In this document: positions 47,562 through 61,220 of the stretch, piece by piece
Position numbering within the stretch: the first letter of the stretch is position 1
How the letters are laid out: each line of letters begins with the position of its first letter
From: Agrostemma githago
Taxonomy: Eukaryota; Streptophyta; Magnoliopsida; Caryophyllales; Caryophyllaceae
NCBI GenBank assembly: GCA_958450325.1
Contig: OY288256.1
Span: 50,858,953 to 50,922,952, forward strand
DNA: 64,000 nucleotides
Direction: 5' to 3'
Made by a program: the position numbers and the translations under genes
Notes under the pieces: generated by a model
The model's input: only the letters and a program-made list of their open reading frames with translations
Database searches by the model: none
Told to the model about the DNA's origin: nothing

Positions 47562-50061
47562 GACTTCCCTCCTTAAAACCAAACTTCGTCCTTGAAGTTT
47601 AAACTCATCCTCGAAATAAAGCCTCACATTACTAATGAATGTCACAAAAAGACCCGCTCACTTCATATATCCAAAATTTACCAAAATTCTTCATATATCT
47701 CCAAAATAAATCATTTACTCCACATATCCAAAATCCGTCAAATTAAACACAACCTTAAAGATATCTTACATTTCTAAATCCTCAAAATCCTAATTCCTCA
47801 AATTTCAAAGTGTACAACTTCACCACCACCTAAATCCACAAGATAAGATCACCTAATTCCATAAGATAATACCAAAGTTCGAAACCACCAAAATTCTCAT
47901 ACGGTAAAAGTATCACTTGCCAAATTAAGAGCATGTTGGACAAAAATATTTAAATTATTTCAAAATTTTGAAAATCACAAGTTCAACCATTTTACAAGTG
48001 CGTTACGCACAAAATCAATCAATCAATCAAATAAGTGCGGTTACCACTACCAACCAACAATATGTGCATTGAGCACAAAAACCTCCAATATGTGCGTTGA
48101 GCATAAATAAACCACAAACAAATGAGTTGCACGCAAACAAATCACAAACACGTGTAAACAAGTCAATTTCAAGTAATAACCAACAACCAACGACAATGTG
48201 CTTACTAGGCATCGATAATAGCCAAAATATTCATATTTGTGACCAATAAATAGATATTAGCATGAAATCACACAAGAACATGCTTAGTTTACCACAGAAA
48301 TGAGTAGTCATGAATATTTCTATCCACCTTAAAATAAAGTTTCGTCCTCGAAGCACGAAAAATTTACTTTAGGCAAAAAGATGAGGGTATTTGTCTCTCA
48401 TGGTTGGCTCAAATTTCTCCAAAAATATTGGAACACATGTGTTCGCTACCTAATATAATATCCTCTGAAACCCCGTGATGTCCTACCACATAATGTATAT
48501 AAGCATCAGCAAGTTGCTTCTTCTCTCACATATCCTTCACGGGAATAAAATGTGCACTCTTATCTATTAATTATAACCCAAATCATATTATTACCTTCTT
48601 CTGACCTTTGCAACCCAACTATAAATCCATAAAGATTAAACTCCACTTCCACTCGGAAACTCTTAAAGCATCTAACTCTCCCTGATGTCTCATATGTTCA
48701 CTCATAACTTTCTAATGTATCAAGTATTGAGCCACAAAATCTGTCATTTGATTCTTCATACTAGTCCACCAAAACCCTAATTTCAAATCCGTATACATTT
48801 TATAAATTCCTAAATGAACAGAATACAGTGTTGGATGTGTCTCATACATTATTCTTTCCTTTGTCCTTGTGGTTAGATACACAAATCTCAATTTTGGAAC
48901 TTAATCAATACACTCTATCATCACGCTTGAACAAAGCAAACTCATTCATCAACTACAAAAATTTATCACCACCTTTCAACTCTTTAATACACTCATCAAT
49001 TCGTTTCCAACAGAAAACACACTATACAAGGTTCCTAATTTTGCCCATTTGATCCCAACTATCAGAAACTCTTCCCTCAGCTTATCACGGCGCATTACTA
49101 ACAGTATTGTAGGGGAAAAAGTTTACTCAAGTCATCGGCCACCACATTGGCAATTTCTAGCTACATGATACTGAAACTCGATCTTATAGTCCCCAATCAA
49201 ATCCAACCGGCTCCTTTATCTCACGATTAGCTCCTAATGGGTAAATATATATCTTAAAATTTACGATCATAAAAACTTTAAATGGTCCATCAAACAGTAT
49301 GTCTCAAAATTTTCAAGGTAACGACTACAGTTGCTAACTCTAAATCATAAGTAGGGATTTATTTTTTTCCCACAAAGGTTCAATTGCCTAAATGCATAAG
49401 CAATCACTCTCTTATTCTGCTGAAAACATAATCTAATCCATTCTTAAAATGCATATGTATAAACTTCAAAAACTTCATTTCCAACCGGTAAGGCAAACGC
49501 TAAAGCAGTGGTCAATTTTTCCTTTAAAATTTGAACGATTCCTCACACCTCTCATCGCAATGAAATTTTATAGCTTTCTTCATCAGTGTGGTCATTAATC
49601 TATCTATTTTGGAAAAATCCTTCACAAATCTCCTAGGATAACCAGCTAAACCCAAAAGCTACGAATTTCAGTCAAAGATTCCGGTTTAGGTCACTCCTAA
49701 ACAACCTTAGCAGGATCTAATGATACTCCATCCTTAGATATAATATTCCCAAAAATTACTCGTACCCGCAAAAAATCACACTTCGAAACTTTAGCAAATA
49801 CTAATTTCCTCTCAATATGCCTAAGAAAATTCGTAAATGTTCCTCATGCTCTTCTTCGTTCTTTGAATATATAATCACTATGTTATCAATGAATATCACA
49901 ATAAAATTATCTAGGTAAGTCCTCAAGGTTCGGTTTGCTAAGTCCATAAAAACATCAAGTGCACTAGTCAACCCAAAAGCATCACAGTAAACTTATAAAT
50001 GGCATTATCTAGTAGAAAATATAGTCTTAGGTAAATCCTCAAGCGCTATCATTAATTGATA
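47562..50061 (-). pseudogene. Heavily decayed gypsy pol region
   Basis: Reading the minus strand, reverse-transcriptase-like pieces survive: around 49950-49800 a frame gives YLDNFIVIFIDNIVIIYSKN then EEEHEEHLR, where the catalytic Y/F-x-D-D box has become F-I-D-N. Around 49750 GNIISKDGVSLDPAK is visible. Between pieces there are many stops, and 47990-48210 is low-complexity. Integrase was not confidently recognised. Confidence 0.6.
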
Positions 50062-51504
50062 TTACCTAAATGGCATGGCAAAATCATAATCCACGATTTC
50101 AATAGGTTCAACATTTATTTTATCCACAAACTTAGTTGAAATAAAAGAGTGAGATGCACCAGAATCAAATAGAACATGAGCTAAAATAGAGTTCACTAGA
50201 AAATTACCCGAAACGATGTCTGTGTTTTTGGCTTCCTCCCAATTCATGAGATAGAGCTTCCCAGTAGACTTTTTGCTATTCTGTGCAGCATTTACTTGGC
50301 CCGCGGGTTTACTAGCTGCGGTAATGTTGGTCTGAGTCGGAGATGGATTCCTAAAATTATTGTTAGTTGTGGACCTACCAAAATTCAGTGTGTTCCCCTG
50401 ACCCTCAAATCGGTTATTATGATTCACACTAGCATTAGCAGATTGCGTATCACGAGGTTTCCCTGCCTTCTTGTTCCTACACTCGAATTCTCGATGTCCT
50501 AACTTCCCGCACCAGTAGCATGTCACCTTATCCCTGACAGTTAACGCCTGGGTGATCTCCCTTGCATAACTTACAGCGGTAATGTGGGGGTAAAGTCATT
50601 AGTTGTTCCCTGGTTTTTACCTTTCCAGCAATTACCTTCTTCCTTCCCATTCCCTCCAAAAGATCAGGACTTTTGTTGAGTGTTATTGTTAGTATTGAAA
50701 TTCCCTCTCTTCGCTGGTGTGTCAGATTGACTCCCCTGAAACTTCCTCTTCTTAGTCCCAGTACTTCCCATCTCAACCTCCATCTTCTGGTTACTCCTCT
50801 CAATATTAACAGCCCTAGTATAGACATCTCTTAATGAAGTGAATGTCTATCCAGCAAATCTACCCTTAATTTTCCAATGTAACTTATCCTCAAACCTAGA
50901 TGCTTTAATCCCCTCAGTTGGCACTAGCTCCTTAGCAAAACGACTAAGCTGAATAAATTTATCATAGAAGTCTTTCACACTCATCTCATCGGTTTGCTTT
51001 AGGTCTCCGAATTCAGCTAGTTTTTGATGCTTTACATGTTCTGGGAAAAATTCTGCTTCTAATATTTCCTTAAGAGTATCCCAGTCTTTATCATATAGTG
51101 TGTGTGTCATTAGGATTTCTTATTCTAATTGGTTTCATAAAGTCCTCTTTAACGGTCTGCCACCAAATGTCTGCCTCTTCTTTTAGATAGAAGACAACGA
51201 TCCTAGCCTGAAATTCATGTGGACACCCTACAGCTAGAAATTTTTTCTCCATCTCTCTAACCCAATTATCTAGTTCATTTGGATCCCCTTTCCCAGTAAA
51301 GGTTGGCGGTTTCTTCTTCTGTACCGCTTCAAACATTCCAGCAACAGTTGGTGTAGGATCATTCTCATTCTCAACCATATCATTTATATTTCGGGTAACA
51401 GCGGTCATTTGTTCCACAGCTTGGACAAAAGCTGCATTCTGAGCTATCAATTGTGCCATCATAGCGGCCATATCATTGTTTTCATTTTCTCTTCGTGGAG
51501 GCAT
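50062..51504 (-). pseudogene. Gypsy gag and protease region, frame-broken
   Basis: Starts MPPRRENENNDMAAMMAQL. The gag core shows KPPTFTGKGDPNELDNWVRE, LKEEADIWW, then EFFPEHVKHQKLAEF and RFAKELVPTEGIKASRFEDK. A knuckle CYWCGKLGHREFEC and the aspartic protease HVLFDSGASHSFIS follow. Frame changes occur near 51100, 50840 and 50530, so no single product is possible. The order gag-knuckle-protease is normal for Ty3/gypsy elements. Confidence 0.8.
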
Positions 51505-51640
51505 TGTTACTATAGATATAAACAATATTCTATTAAGTTCAAGCATTAGAAAGTTCAATCACAATCACAAATATTAATGTAAGTAGCATTCATCTCTATC
51601 ACATTCAATTAGGCAAAGATATTAACAGTACTAAACCATG

Positions 51641-52767
<1,127 letters not shown>

Positions 52768-54855
52768 CGTAACAGCCCTAAATTTTCGCGACCAAAATAA
52801 CAGAATAAAACCGGAAAATTTAAAGCTGTTACTTCGCACTTAGCTCACAAAGCCAAATGCAAGGCAAAAAGAATATTATAAGAGTTATAAAGAAATATAA
52901 ATCCGATAAATAATTAAATGAAAACGTTGCAGCGGAAGACTTAAGTCCCACAAAATCCAAAACGGTTTAAAATAACTCAACCCAAAATTCAACATAAATA
53001 TAAATAGTTTGGAGGTAAACGTTAAATAATAAAATTCTTCCTCCCTCAGCATCCCGAACCAAATGCACCCATGCAGTATATTAATTGTACCTATCAACTG
53101 TACCCAAAACACAAATAGGTACATGTTCCAGCGGGGGAACGACCTAAAACAAAAGGATGTCAGCGAAGCTGAGTAAAATATATTATATTGAAAACGTAAC
53201 ACAATAATTATAATTTGTAGTAAACTGAAATCTGAGTTAAATATCAACGTCTCGATACCAAATCAAAATACTGTGAAAATAGTAGTCAAAACCAAAATCA
53301 ACCAAAATATATTGTCACCACCTGTGTGCCAAGGTCCTACCCTTTTGCACGATCTAGAGGTAGCACCTATGCTTAGCTAGACTTACTATAGTGCGCACTA
53401 CTCACATTTGGGCAGTCAGTAAGATGAGGCTGCCAAAGGAGGAAGTCTAACTACCTAGCAAGTGGGGGTCGGAAAACCCCACTGAACACAACTCGGGCCA
53501 GGAGTTCAGTTTCGGGACGAAATCCCAGGTACGTCTCAGACGCAACTTAACCTCATAGACCAACAGCGCTCCCAGATTCTGTTATAACCACCAAAATTTA
53601 TACCAAAATAATACCAACGTGTGGCTTGTATCACAAAGTTGCAATATCCAAATTATCACAAGAGTATCATAAAAATTCACCATTGACAAAATAATTATAA
53701 AACCGTTTCAGAAATATAATTTAAACCGAACATGCTCTTTACTCAAAGGTGAAAAGGTCAAAACGTCCTTACCTCTCAAGACGGTCAATCCAAGCTATAA
53801 CTAGTCCAAAAATTCTTTCTCCTCGTACCCACAAGCTACAAATAATATAAACGGTTCAACAATTTAATCTAGGACAAACTCATCAATATATACTTACATC
53901 TCTCAATTATATAAACTCCATGATAACAAAGCCTATAGTTTTGTCTTATTTATTTAGTAGCATAAGCGGTGATATAGTCCTCTCAAACACTAAGTCAATT
54001 ACCAACACTTTAACCTATGTACACACTTCTCTATTTTCTATTCCTTAATATCTCAAAATATCATATTGATACTCCCAACCCAATATGAACCTGCCATTAA
54101 CATCATGCTCCCTGCCACAATACATACTCACCGCACCTACGGTCATCCCTCTTCTCCACATCATGCAACGTTATTATAATCAGAGTCGTCCTGTTAATCG
54201 CCATTAATGTAGAGCATAAGAGTCTAAAAATAACCGAGTCCACAACAACCATATCACCAAACCGAGTATTACTCCTACGGTTACCCTTCTATCATAACCA
54301 AGCCTATATTTATGTTTATCAATAAATATAATCACTACTCTAACAATTTCCATAAGACACCGGTCCGAAAGTAACACTACTCTGTATATGATACACTAAT
54401 CATAAAACAACAAAGAGAGTACTTGAATTGGAAAAAGGAAACTTACAACTTAGATGATTTAAAACAGAAGGAGAAAAAGGGCTGACGACAGAAACTTGAT
54501 GACGAAAAATCTTGAAAACAGAGGAAGGAGTAGTTGTGACTTGTGCGGCAGGTAAGGGGAAGGAATAGAGGATGTTAGGTCGGGTAGGGTATAAAGGGAC
54601 GGTGGGGGGTTTTAAATAGAATAAGTTTTTTTTCTTTCCTTATCTGTGTTTGACCCAAATTCCAACCCGATACAAAGTTGGTTTATAAAATAACATTCCA
54701 CTTAAAGAAAATCAAAACCAATTTATTATAAGATGACCTAAAATACTTTAATTTTTATAATGACATTAAAATATTTTCCAACTTAAAAACCCGATTTAAA
54801 TAAAAGTAGAAAAGTCAAGCTTTATAATTGACTCAGAAAATAACAGGGTGTTACA
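52768..54855 (-). repeat. Right LTR of the gypsy block (uninterrupted, about 2.1 kb)
   Basis: Minus-strand ends are TGTAACACCC and GGGCTGTTACG. It lacks the solo LTR insertion found in the other two copies: at about 54016 it reads AACCTATGTACACAC straight through. It supplies the empty-site sequence for the nested insertion at 40091-46712. Confidence 0.85.
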
Positions 54856-55870
54856 GTGACGGAGTATGTGGCTACGGAGCTGAGGCCTTGGAGTTATAGG
54901 GGGATGCTTCTACCCGCATTGTTTCGCCCGGTTTGGTATGTGGGCGAGTGGTTGGTGCGTCAGTGTCTATATGACGATTTCAGGGTGCCGGTGGATCCTC
55001 CCCGGACCATGTACAGACCACCGACTGCCGCGGAGGTCCTTGAAGATAGGGACGGAGAGGGAGGCGATACACTCTTGGTGCCTGGCGCCTCCTATCTGTC
55101 TCACGTCACCCGGCGGCTAGCTTTGTATGGCCTCGTGGTAATGTCCTAATTTTGGTTCTAAGGTTTGTGTTGTGGTTTGTTATTTCTTGCCCTTTGACTG
55201 ACCAATCTGTTGTCTTTTCAGTTGGCCGATCCGGCTGACGAAATCCAGTCCCCAGATTTTCTCTTGACTCTACTTAGGATGGATGCGGCTGGGATACCCT
55301 TTACTGAGCCCCTCCCCCTCGTGTTCTGCTGAGGAGATGGATACCGGGATAGAGTGGCGCGACCGGGTATACCGGGTAAGTTGACTTTTGTTTTCGATTT
55401 GGGTTCTAAGAATGTAGGGTCGGTTTGCCTAACTTTCATGGTTTTACTCTCAGGTTTCGTCGGCTTGCCATCAGCGGTTGTGGCAGGCTTCCAACTGCTT
55501 CCTGACCTATGCCTCGAGGGTTTCTCGTGACACTTCGGGGCCTCGATCGGTGAGTTTGCGTGACTAGGGTGGCTTTCTAGGTTGCTTGTGTGTTTTATCC
55601 TAATGTTTGAGTGTATTCGCAGGATGTCCCGGATATGGTGGGACATTTGGAGACTCGGGTGACCGAGCTTGAGGCGAGAGATGTTGAGTCGCAGCGGCTC
55701 CTGCAATCTCGGACGGACGAGATCGCCTTCCTAAAGGAACAACTGGCTCGGTCTCGGGGTGAGACCTCTACGCAAGGTGATCGGATCGAGAAGGAGGCTG
55801 AGGCTGAGGCTACGGGTGCTAACGAGGAGGTTGGGGGAGGGGGGGGGGGGGGGGGTCCCGTGACACCTTT
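54856..55870 (+). pseudogene. Plant mobile domain (PMD) gene, 3' part
   Basis: The interrupted exon continues in frame (TEYVATELRPWSYRG, then FRPVWYVGEWLVRQCLYDDF) to a donor at about 55137. Likely later exons: from 55222 (LADPADEIQSPDFLLTLLRM), from about 55455, and from 55621, where VGHLETRVTELEARDVESQ and RTDEIAFLKEQLARSR form a probable coiled coil. A G-homopolymer of about 17 near 55838-55856 makes the final frame uncertain. A short frame disturbance near 55330 is possible. Without the insertion the gene could have been long and near-intact. Confidence 0.65.
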
Positions 55871-57285
55871 TTATTCCTTTTTTCTTTTTTGTTTTTTTTT
55901 TGACGACGGCTCGCAACTCATTTCTTCATTTTGCCCGGGGTGCCCTTTCGGGTTTTCGCCCCATCCTCGGCTCGTCGTTTGTGCTTCATCATTGAAATCA
56001 CTCTATAACCAGGACGTGGAAAAGGGTTCTGGTTTGCATGTGAATCGAGTAATCGATTTGTTATTTGGTTGTTGGTTGTACCCTTGGAAAAGTTGCCTAC
56101 TTATTCGTGTTTAGACGGAATCAAACCTTGTTCGTAGTTCTTTAGATGTGAGTGATTTTACTTTAGACTCGTTATGCCAATTATCGATGTGAGATGCTTA
56201 GGGTTACACGGGTTTTCAACCCATTTTAAGAACTCGGATGAAGTGACCGGGTGTGACCCCTTGAAAGTGACAATTACCGACCGAGATACCGTGTTCGGGT
56301 CAGGGTGACTGGCTTGATGGTTTTGGAATGTGGAGCTAGGTAGTAAATGGTTTCGATAGATCAAAATCTGGAGCTTGATTTTTGTGGAGTTAGGGCTATG
56401 GGCTACGGTTACGTGATGTGGTAGTAAAGGGGGAAGCTGAGTAAAAATGACTCAGACTTCAATCGGGTGGGTGTAAATTACGTGGGATCTAGTTTCCATG
56501 TCGAGTGAGAATATCCTATTGAGCTTGAATCCTCAAAATTCCGGACTGTTTCCTAACAAGTGTCTCGGGAAGATCTTAAGGGTTGTAATGTAAGGAGGCT
56601 AGTATTTGGGTGCTAGTTGACTGGCCTGTTCATTTTTCTTTTTTTTTTTTGTTCGGACCTCGCACTTGAAGGCGAGTTGAGCGATTGGGATTTGATTTTG
56701 ACCACCGAGTATGGTCTTGACCATTGAATTGGACCGGTTTGGTTTGGCCTTGGTTTTACTTTTTCCTTTGACTCCTTTAGGCCATTTCAGACTCTTTTAT
56801 TTTGTCGGACTAGCACCTATGGTTGGAATTGGTCGGTCTTTATTTGAGGGATATCTACTGTGGGAAACGGGTTTGCCTTCCGTCTTTGATCACAAGCTAA
56901 GAGGCTATCTAGATTTGTCATAGGATTCATGAATGCTTGTTCTAAGGGATAGTTTGTGGCTTTCTATACCAGGAATGGAATAGGTAAAAAAAGGAACACG
57001 GGGTCTCGGTTCTTGTAATTCCTCGTTGATTTGAGGTATGTTTGATTGTTACCGATAAATGGCATAGTACCGAGTCGTAAGCGAGAAAGTGTGTTATTAA
57101 ATCAAGCAATTGTCGAGGCGCATTATAAAGGAAGAAAAAGTTTATTTCTTTTTATTGATAGTAATAAGCGGGCTATGTGCCCGAGATAATATTTTTGGGG
57201 AGATGGCCTGGAGGACAGATTCCCTCGCAGTTCCTGACTCGATGTAAAAAACAAAAGATATTTGTTATACTATTAGGTCTAGGCC
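55871..57285 (+). other. Region downstream of the PMD gene
   Basis: No conserved coding frame. Poly(T) tracts near 55895 and 56640 and scattered short frames only. Presumably 3' UTR of the PMD gene and internal sequence of the carrier element. Confidence 0.4.
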
Positions 57286-58152
57286 CTAAGACAAACTAGA
57301 CTCTGACTCGGACACAGATTTACTCGTCTCGGTGGATGCCCTTGGGCTGTCAGGATCTTCCTTAATATTCCGGACATTCTCCTCTATAGGGTCGAGGTGG
57401 GAACAACCGATGCCGTCAAAGACAGCGTGAACGCTAAAGGGGTTGGTGGTATTGCTTGGTTTCTCGAGTGGAGGGAGATGGATGGTCCCATTTTCGATCA
57501 TATCTTGTATGGCATGTTTGAGTCGAAAGCAAGATTCGGTATTGTGCCCGTTACCTTGGTGATATAGGCAATAAGCATTATGGGTCCAACTTTTGCTTCA
57601 TCTGCCGACTGGTGGGTCCGGAGTGGGACCCAAAGGTGAGAGTAACCCTTGATTGACTAGGCTCTTAAGAACTTCGACGTAAGATGGTTTGATTGGGGTA
57701 AACTCTCTCGGTGACGTTTCTACTTTGTTGGATGCGGTTTTATAAGGTCTTGAGGTTTTTCCTGTATTGACTTTAGGAAGTTTCGATCGGGCGAAGCATT
57801 GTGGTGCTCCGCCCTTGGTAGGTTCTTGGGCATAGTAATCGCTCGGGTTAGCATTTGTTTCACTTTCTGTGTCTCTACTCTCAAGGAAATTGGGGCGGCT
57901 ATCGTTGTAACGGACGGAGAATATCAAACGAGTTATCGAAGTATGGATGTTGCGAACCAATTTGGTTAGGGTATTGACATCGTTGCGGATGCTTTCGATG
58001 GCGCTTGAATCTATTGACATGTTGGGGATTGATTCTAGTGGGAAAGGATTAAAAGGTAAGATCGGATCCATCGGAGGACTTAGAGACTCGAGGAATGCTC
58101 TAGTAGAGTGACACATGAATAAGACCCTTGATTTGCGCGTGCGTGCGGTCAT
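57286..58152 (-). pseudogene. Gag remnant of the minus-strand Ty3/gypsy carrier element
   Basis: One minus frame runs from an ATG at 58152 to a stop at 57286 with a single TGA at 57598-57600. It contains YVEVLKSLVNQGLLSPLGPT before the stop. After it come CLYHQGNGHNTESCFRLKH and AIQDMIENGTIHLPPLEKP, a C/H-rich segment typical of gag-pol of Tat-like gypsy elements (C-x2-H...GH...C). The upstream gag core is not clear. It lies between the PBS/LTR at the right and the antisense PMD gene at the left. Protease and polymerase domains are absent where they would be expected. Confidence 0.6.
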
Positions 58153-59216
58153 TGGTTTAGGGATTCGGGTGCTTTAGACTCTTAGTGTATTCGGCGAGAC
58201 GCTTAATGGATCTTAGGTCTCTGTGACGAGATGATTTGACACAAACCTCGGAGGTGAGGTTTAAAGAGGACTTCTCAAAATGAGACGACCCAAAATGTAA
58301 GACCTCAAGTAGAGGTGATCCTAGCAACTAACATGGACAGTTAATCACACGGTTGTACGACGTAAGAATTTGATCGCGATCCCGGCTCAGGATCAAAGAA
58401 TTATTTTTTTCGAAAACGAACAATACACGCGGAGGAATTTTTTTTCGAAAACTGATTTTGTAAAATTGGGGTGACAATGGTGTGGTGACATCATTCGTGA
58501 TGTGAAAATGTATTGCTATGTGTGTGCGTCGGGAATCCGGCGATGACAAAGGTGTAAAATTTTTTTTTTTTTGAAAGGAACGTGGTTCTTAGGGGAACAA
58601 GTTTTGAAAGTGAATACGTGATGCTTTTATTGAGACTACTATTAAATAGTTAGTTCGATACTTGTGGCGTACGTGGTCTAACGACGGTGCTCTAAGGGTG
58701 TAACTAAATTCTTATTAAAGAACTTAGATGACGGGTAGTGTTTTTTAGAATTTTTTTTTTTTAAAACGAGCGGTCTGCATTCGTTGGTTGCCTTAATTGG
58801 CATTTGACGGTGGGGAAGGATGTATTGTGAAAAGGTGTTTCGAGAATGTAACCGTTTCGGATTCCTTGACTTCATTAATCAAAGCTTTGGTAGTGTTAAC
58901 GGTATGTGTGCAAAAACTTTTTTTTTTGAAAATAAAATGTAACCGTTTGGTGCACCTTGATCCCATTAATTGGGAGTTTCGGTAGTATTAACGGTGTTTG
59001 TTGTTTTGACGGGTTTTTATTTTAGCCATGTGACGGCATTCGAAAATATATTTCTTTTTTTTTTGAAAATGTCGAGCATAAAATTTGCCATGACAACGGT
59101 GTCTCAAAATGTTTTTTTTTTCTTTTAGAGATCATGACTTGACCGGAGTATCGGTGTTTCAGAAATCGTTTTGGAAAGATGAGATATTTTTCGAAAACGG
59201 AATTGGGTGTGGTTGA
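58153..59216. other. Leader region of the carrier gypsy element
   Basis: No gene. Contains repeated motifs with TTTTTTTT runs and pairs of GTGTAACCGTTT/GTTAACGGTGT words (58850-59000), suggesting small degenerate repeats. Confidence 0.4.
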
Positions 59217-60766
59217 TGATAAGTGTGTTTTGTAGTGCTTATTCCTTGTGTTTGGTCCCGATTTCTCTTGTGGAATCGCTCTTTGGAACGGTTTCGAGGC
59301 TACTTACGCTTCTTCTAGCTTGTTTTAGGTTCCTATGGCCAATCTTGGAGAAATGAAACGATTCTGACTCGTTTCCGACACATTTGGAGCCAACGAAGAG
59401 AAGCGACGATCACTCGGTAGCTTAGACTCGATCCCGAGCCCTTGGGACCCAATCCCGAGCACCGAGAATCAATAAGAAGCCTATGAAGAGCAAGTAGAGA
59501 CCTATGAGATCATATTTGAGGCCTACATGACCCATCCCGGTCGGGAAACATCATGATCGAGACGAGAAGAGCATAACACCGCCCGGTGTTATGCATAACC
59601 CACCCCCCCCCCCCCCCGCCCGCCCGCCCGGTGTTATGCATGATCCCGGTCGGGACCAGATCCTTCCCGGTCGGGACCACTCCATCCCGGTCGGGATCAA
59701 CCCCTTCCCGGCCGGGAAGGGCCCAGTTCAGCCGCTGATTCATTTTTTCCGCCCCCTTCACTTGTGTAACCCTATATATACCCCCCTCTTGTATTCATTC
59801 ATTATCCTTTACATTACCCACTAAACCCTAGACTACTTTAGGTTATATTAGCTTAGATTAGTGTAGATTAGTCCTTAATTACTCCTTAATCTAGTTAGTT
59901 ACTCTTGTAATATTGGATTTCTTGAAGAATCTACCAATCTTGACAACATTGGTGGATGTTTGGATTTTCTTCTATGCAAGTGTTCATATTTTCATCTCTT
60001 GTTTAGTTGGTATAATCTTTCTTCTTTTTCTTCTCTTAATCTTTCATAGTTAATCAAGTTTTTATCTTTGTTTATGTTTGTTGTTCATCCTTGTTCTTCA
60101 TAATGGATGTTTCTTTTGTTCTTGTGATTGTTTCTCTTGTTAGTGTTAATTTTAGTCTAGTTATGTTTGAGTAGTTATCCCCTAGGGTTAGTAGGAGGAT
60201 TGGGTGTGATTAGGGATGATTAGGGTGAGATGGGTGGTACTAGTTGTTGTTTTTGTTGTTTCCTATTTGCCTTGCACTCCACATGTTTGATTAAAATGCT
60301 TGTGAGACTTGAGATGATCAATCCTTGTTTTTCTTGCCTCTTCTCTTGTATGTGTTAGTTAGTTTGGTTGGTTTGGTTCCCTCATTAGTAGCGAGAGCGT
60401 GGTGAGGATGACCCCTAGGCCATTTAAGTAGTGAGAGCCCGATCGGAACCTAGGCTACGAAAGCATGCTAGTAACCCAGTTTTTTCCCTTTTGGTCTCCT
60501 TGGCATCCAAGAACCCAACCTAGCCCTAGTTTTCCTTCTTGTTGATTTATTTGCTTCCATTTGTCATTAGTTACTTGTTTAGCTTAGTCTTTAGTCTACC
60601 TTAGCCATCACCCTAGTGTAGTTAGCCTTGAACCTAGTCTTAGACCGTAGCACACCTTAGTCTGACACCCCGTCCCTGTGGATTCGACCCGACTTGCCCT
60701 ATCTACCCAGTTAGAAATAGTTGGTTTTACTTGTTTGGTAGGATTGATGGCAAAATCGTCCCATCA
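59217..60766 (+). mobile_element. Solo LTR (1.55 kb) inserted in the gypsy leader
   Basis: Starts TGATAAGTGTG and ends CGTCCCATCA, flanked by the 5-bp repeat GTTGA (59212-59216, 60767-60771). It has the core promoter CCTATATATACCCCCC (59771-59786), a palindrome array upstream, and a CCCTGTGGATTCGACCC segment near its end that is common in plant gypsy LTRs. No internal region or partner LTR. Confidence 0.65.
59535..59717. repeat. Array of five 12-bp palindromes upstream of an LTR TATA box
   Basis: TCCCGGTCGGGA at 59535, 59644, 59665 and 59685, and TCCCGGCCGGGA at 59706. The last four are spaced 21, 20 and 21 bp. The last ends 54 bp before the TATA box at 59772. Between the first and second units lies a run of C's (59601-59616) and a repeated CCCGGTGTTATGCAT. 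Confidence 0.95.
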
Positions 60767-61199
60767 GTTGAATATGTTGGCGTGGTTGAATTCGGATTTT
60801 AGTGTTTTATTTGGGTTGGATTGTTCAAACACGCTACACATAACTAGGAATGCATACACTCATGCAGGATGCAGACTCGGGTAGGTTTAGGGTAGGCTAC
60901 CGCCCACGAATAGTCTTTACTTAGGCATTGATAATGATCTGGGGAGACGAGTGTCATACCGTCCGTTCAGAACTATCCGCTTATTATTTCCGCGGGTTAC
61001 GCGTTAGGCGGTCCGAGCGTCAATCGAGGATCTCTCCGCGTGTCCCTAAAGATCTTACGGGGAAGAGGTCGATTGGTCCTGATATCGGTTAGGGTGGGCT
61101 TTTTAGGGCCAAAACCTGTAGTGACCACAACTAGGAACTAAGAGATGAGCTTCACCAACCTCGTTCAAGTTACACCACAACTGGAAACTTGTTTCCAAA
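60767..61199. other. Leader of the carrier gypsy element
   Basis: Non-coding sequence between the solo LTR and the primer-binding site. No feature recognised. Confidence 0.4.
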
Positions 61200-61217
61200 T
61201 CCCCAGCGGAGTCGCCA
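61200..61217 (-). other. Primer-binding site of the carrier gypsy element
   Basis: Minus strand reads TGGCGACTCCGCTGGGGA three bases after the LTR end, the usual position for a tRNA primer site in plant gypsy elements. The exact tRNA was not determined. Confidence 0.65.
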
Positions 61218-61220
61218 AAC

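Noticed and set aside
47990..48210. Short repeats GTGCGTTACGCAC / ATTGAGCAC with regular spacing, considered as a CRISPR-like or satellite array
   Set aside because: The repeats are irregular and degenerate, the context is a eukaryotic retroelement, and spacing is not constant.
55731..55916. Lysine/proline-rich minus-strand frame opposite the PMD 3' exon
   Set aside because: Created by the G homopolymer and the purine-rich coding strand of the PMD coiled coil.
59500..59830. Open frames rich in Gly/Pro/Arg across 59510-59824
   Set aside because: They result from the palindromic CCCGGTCGGG array and the C homopolymer in the solo LTR.
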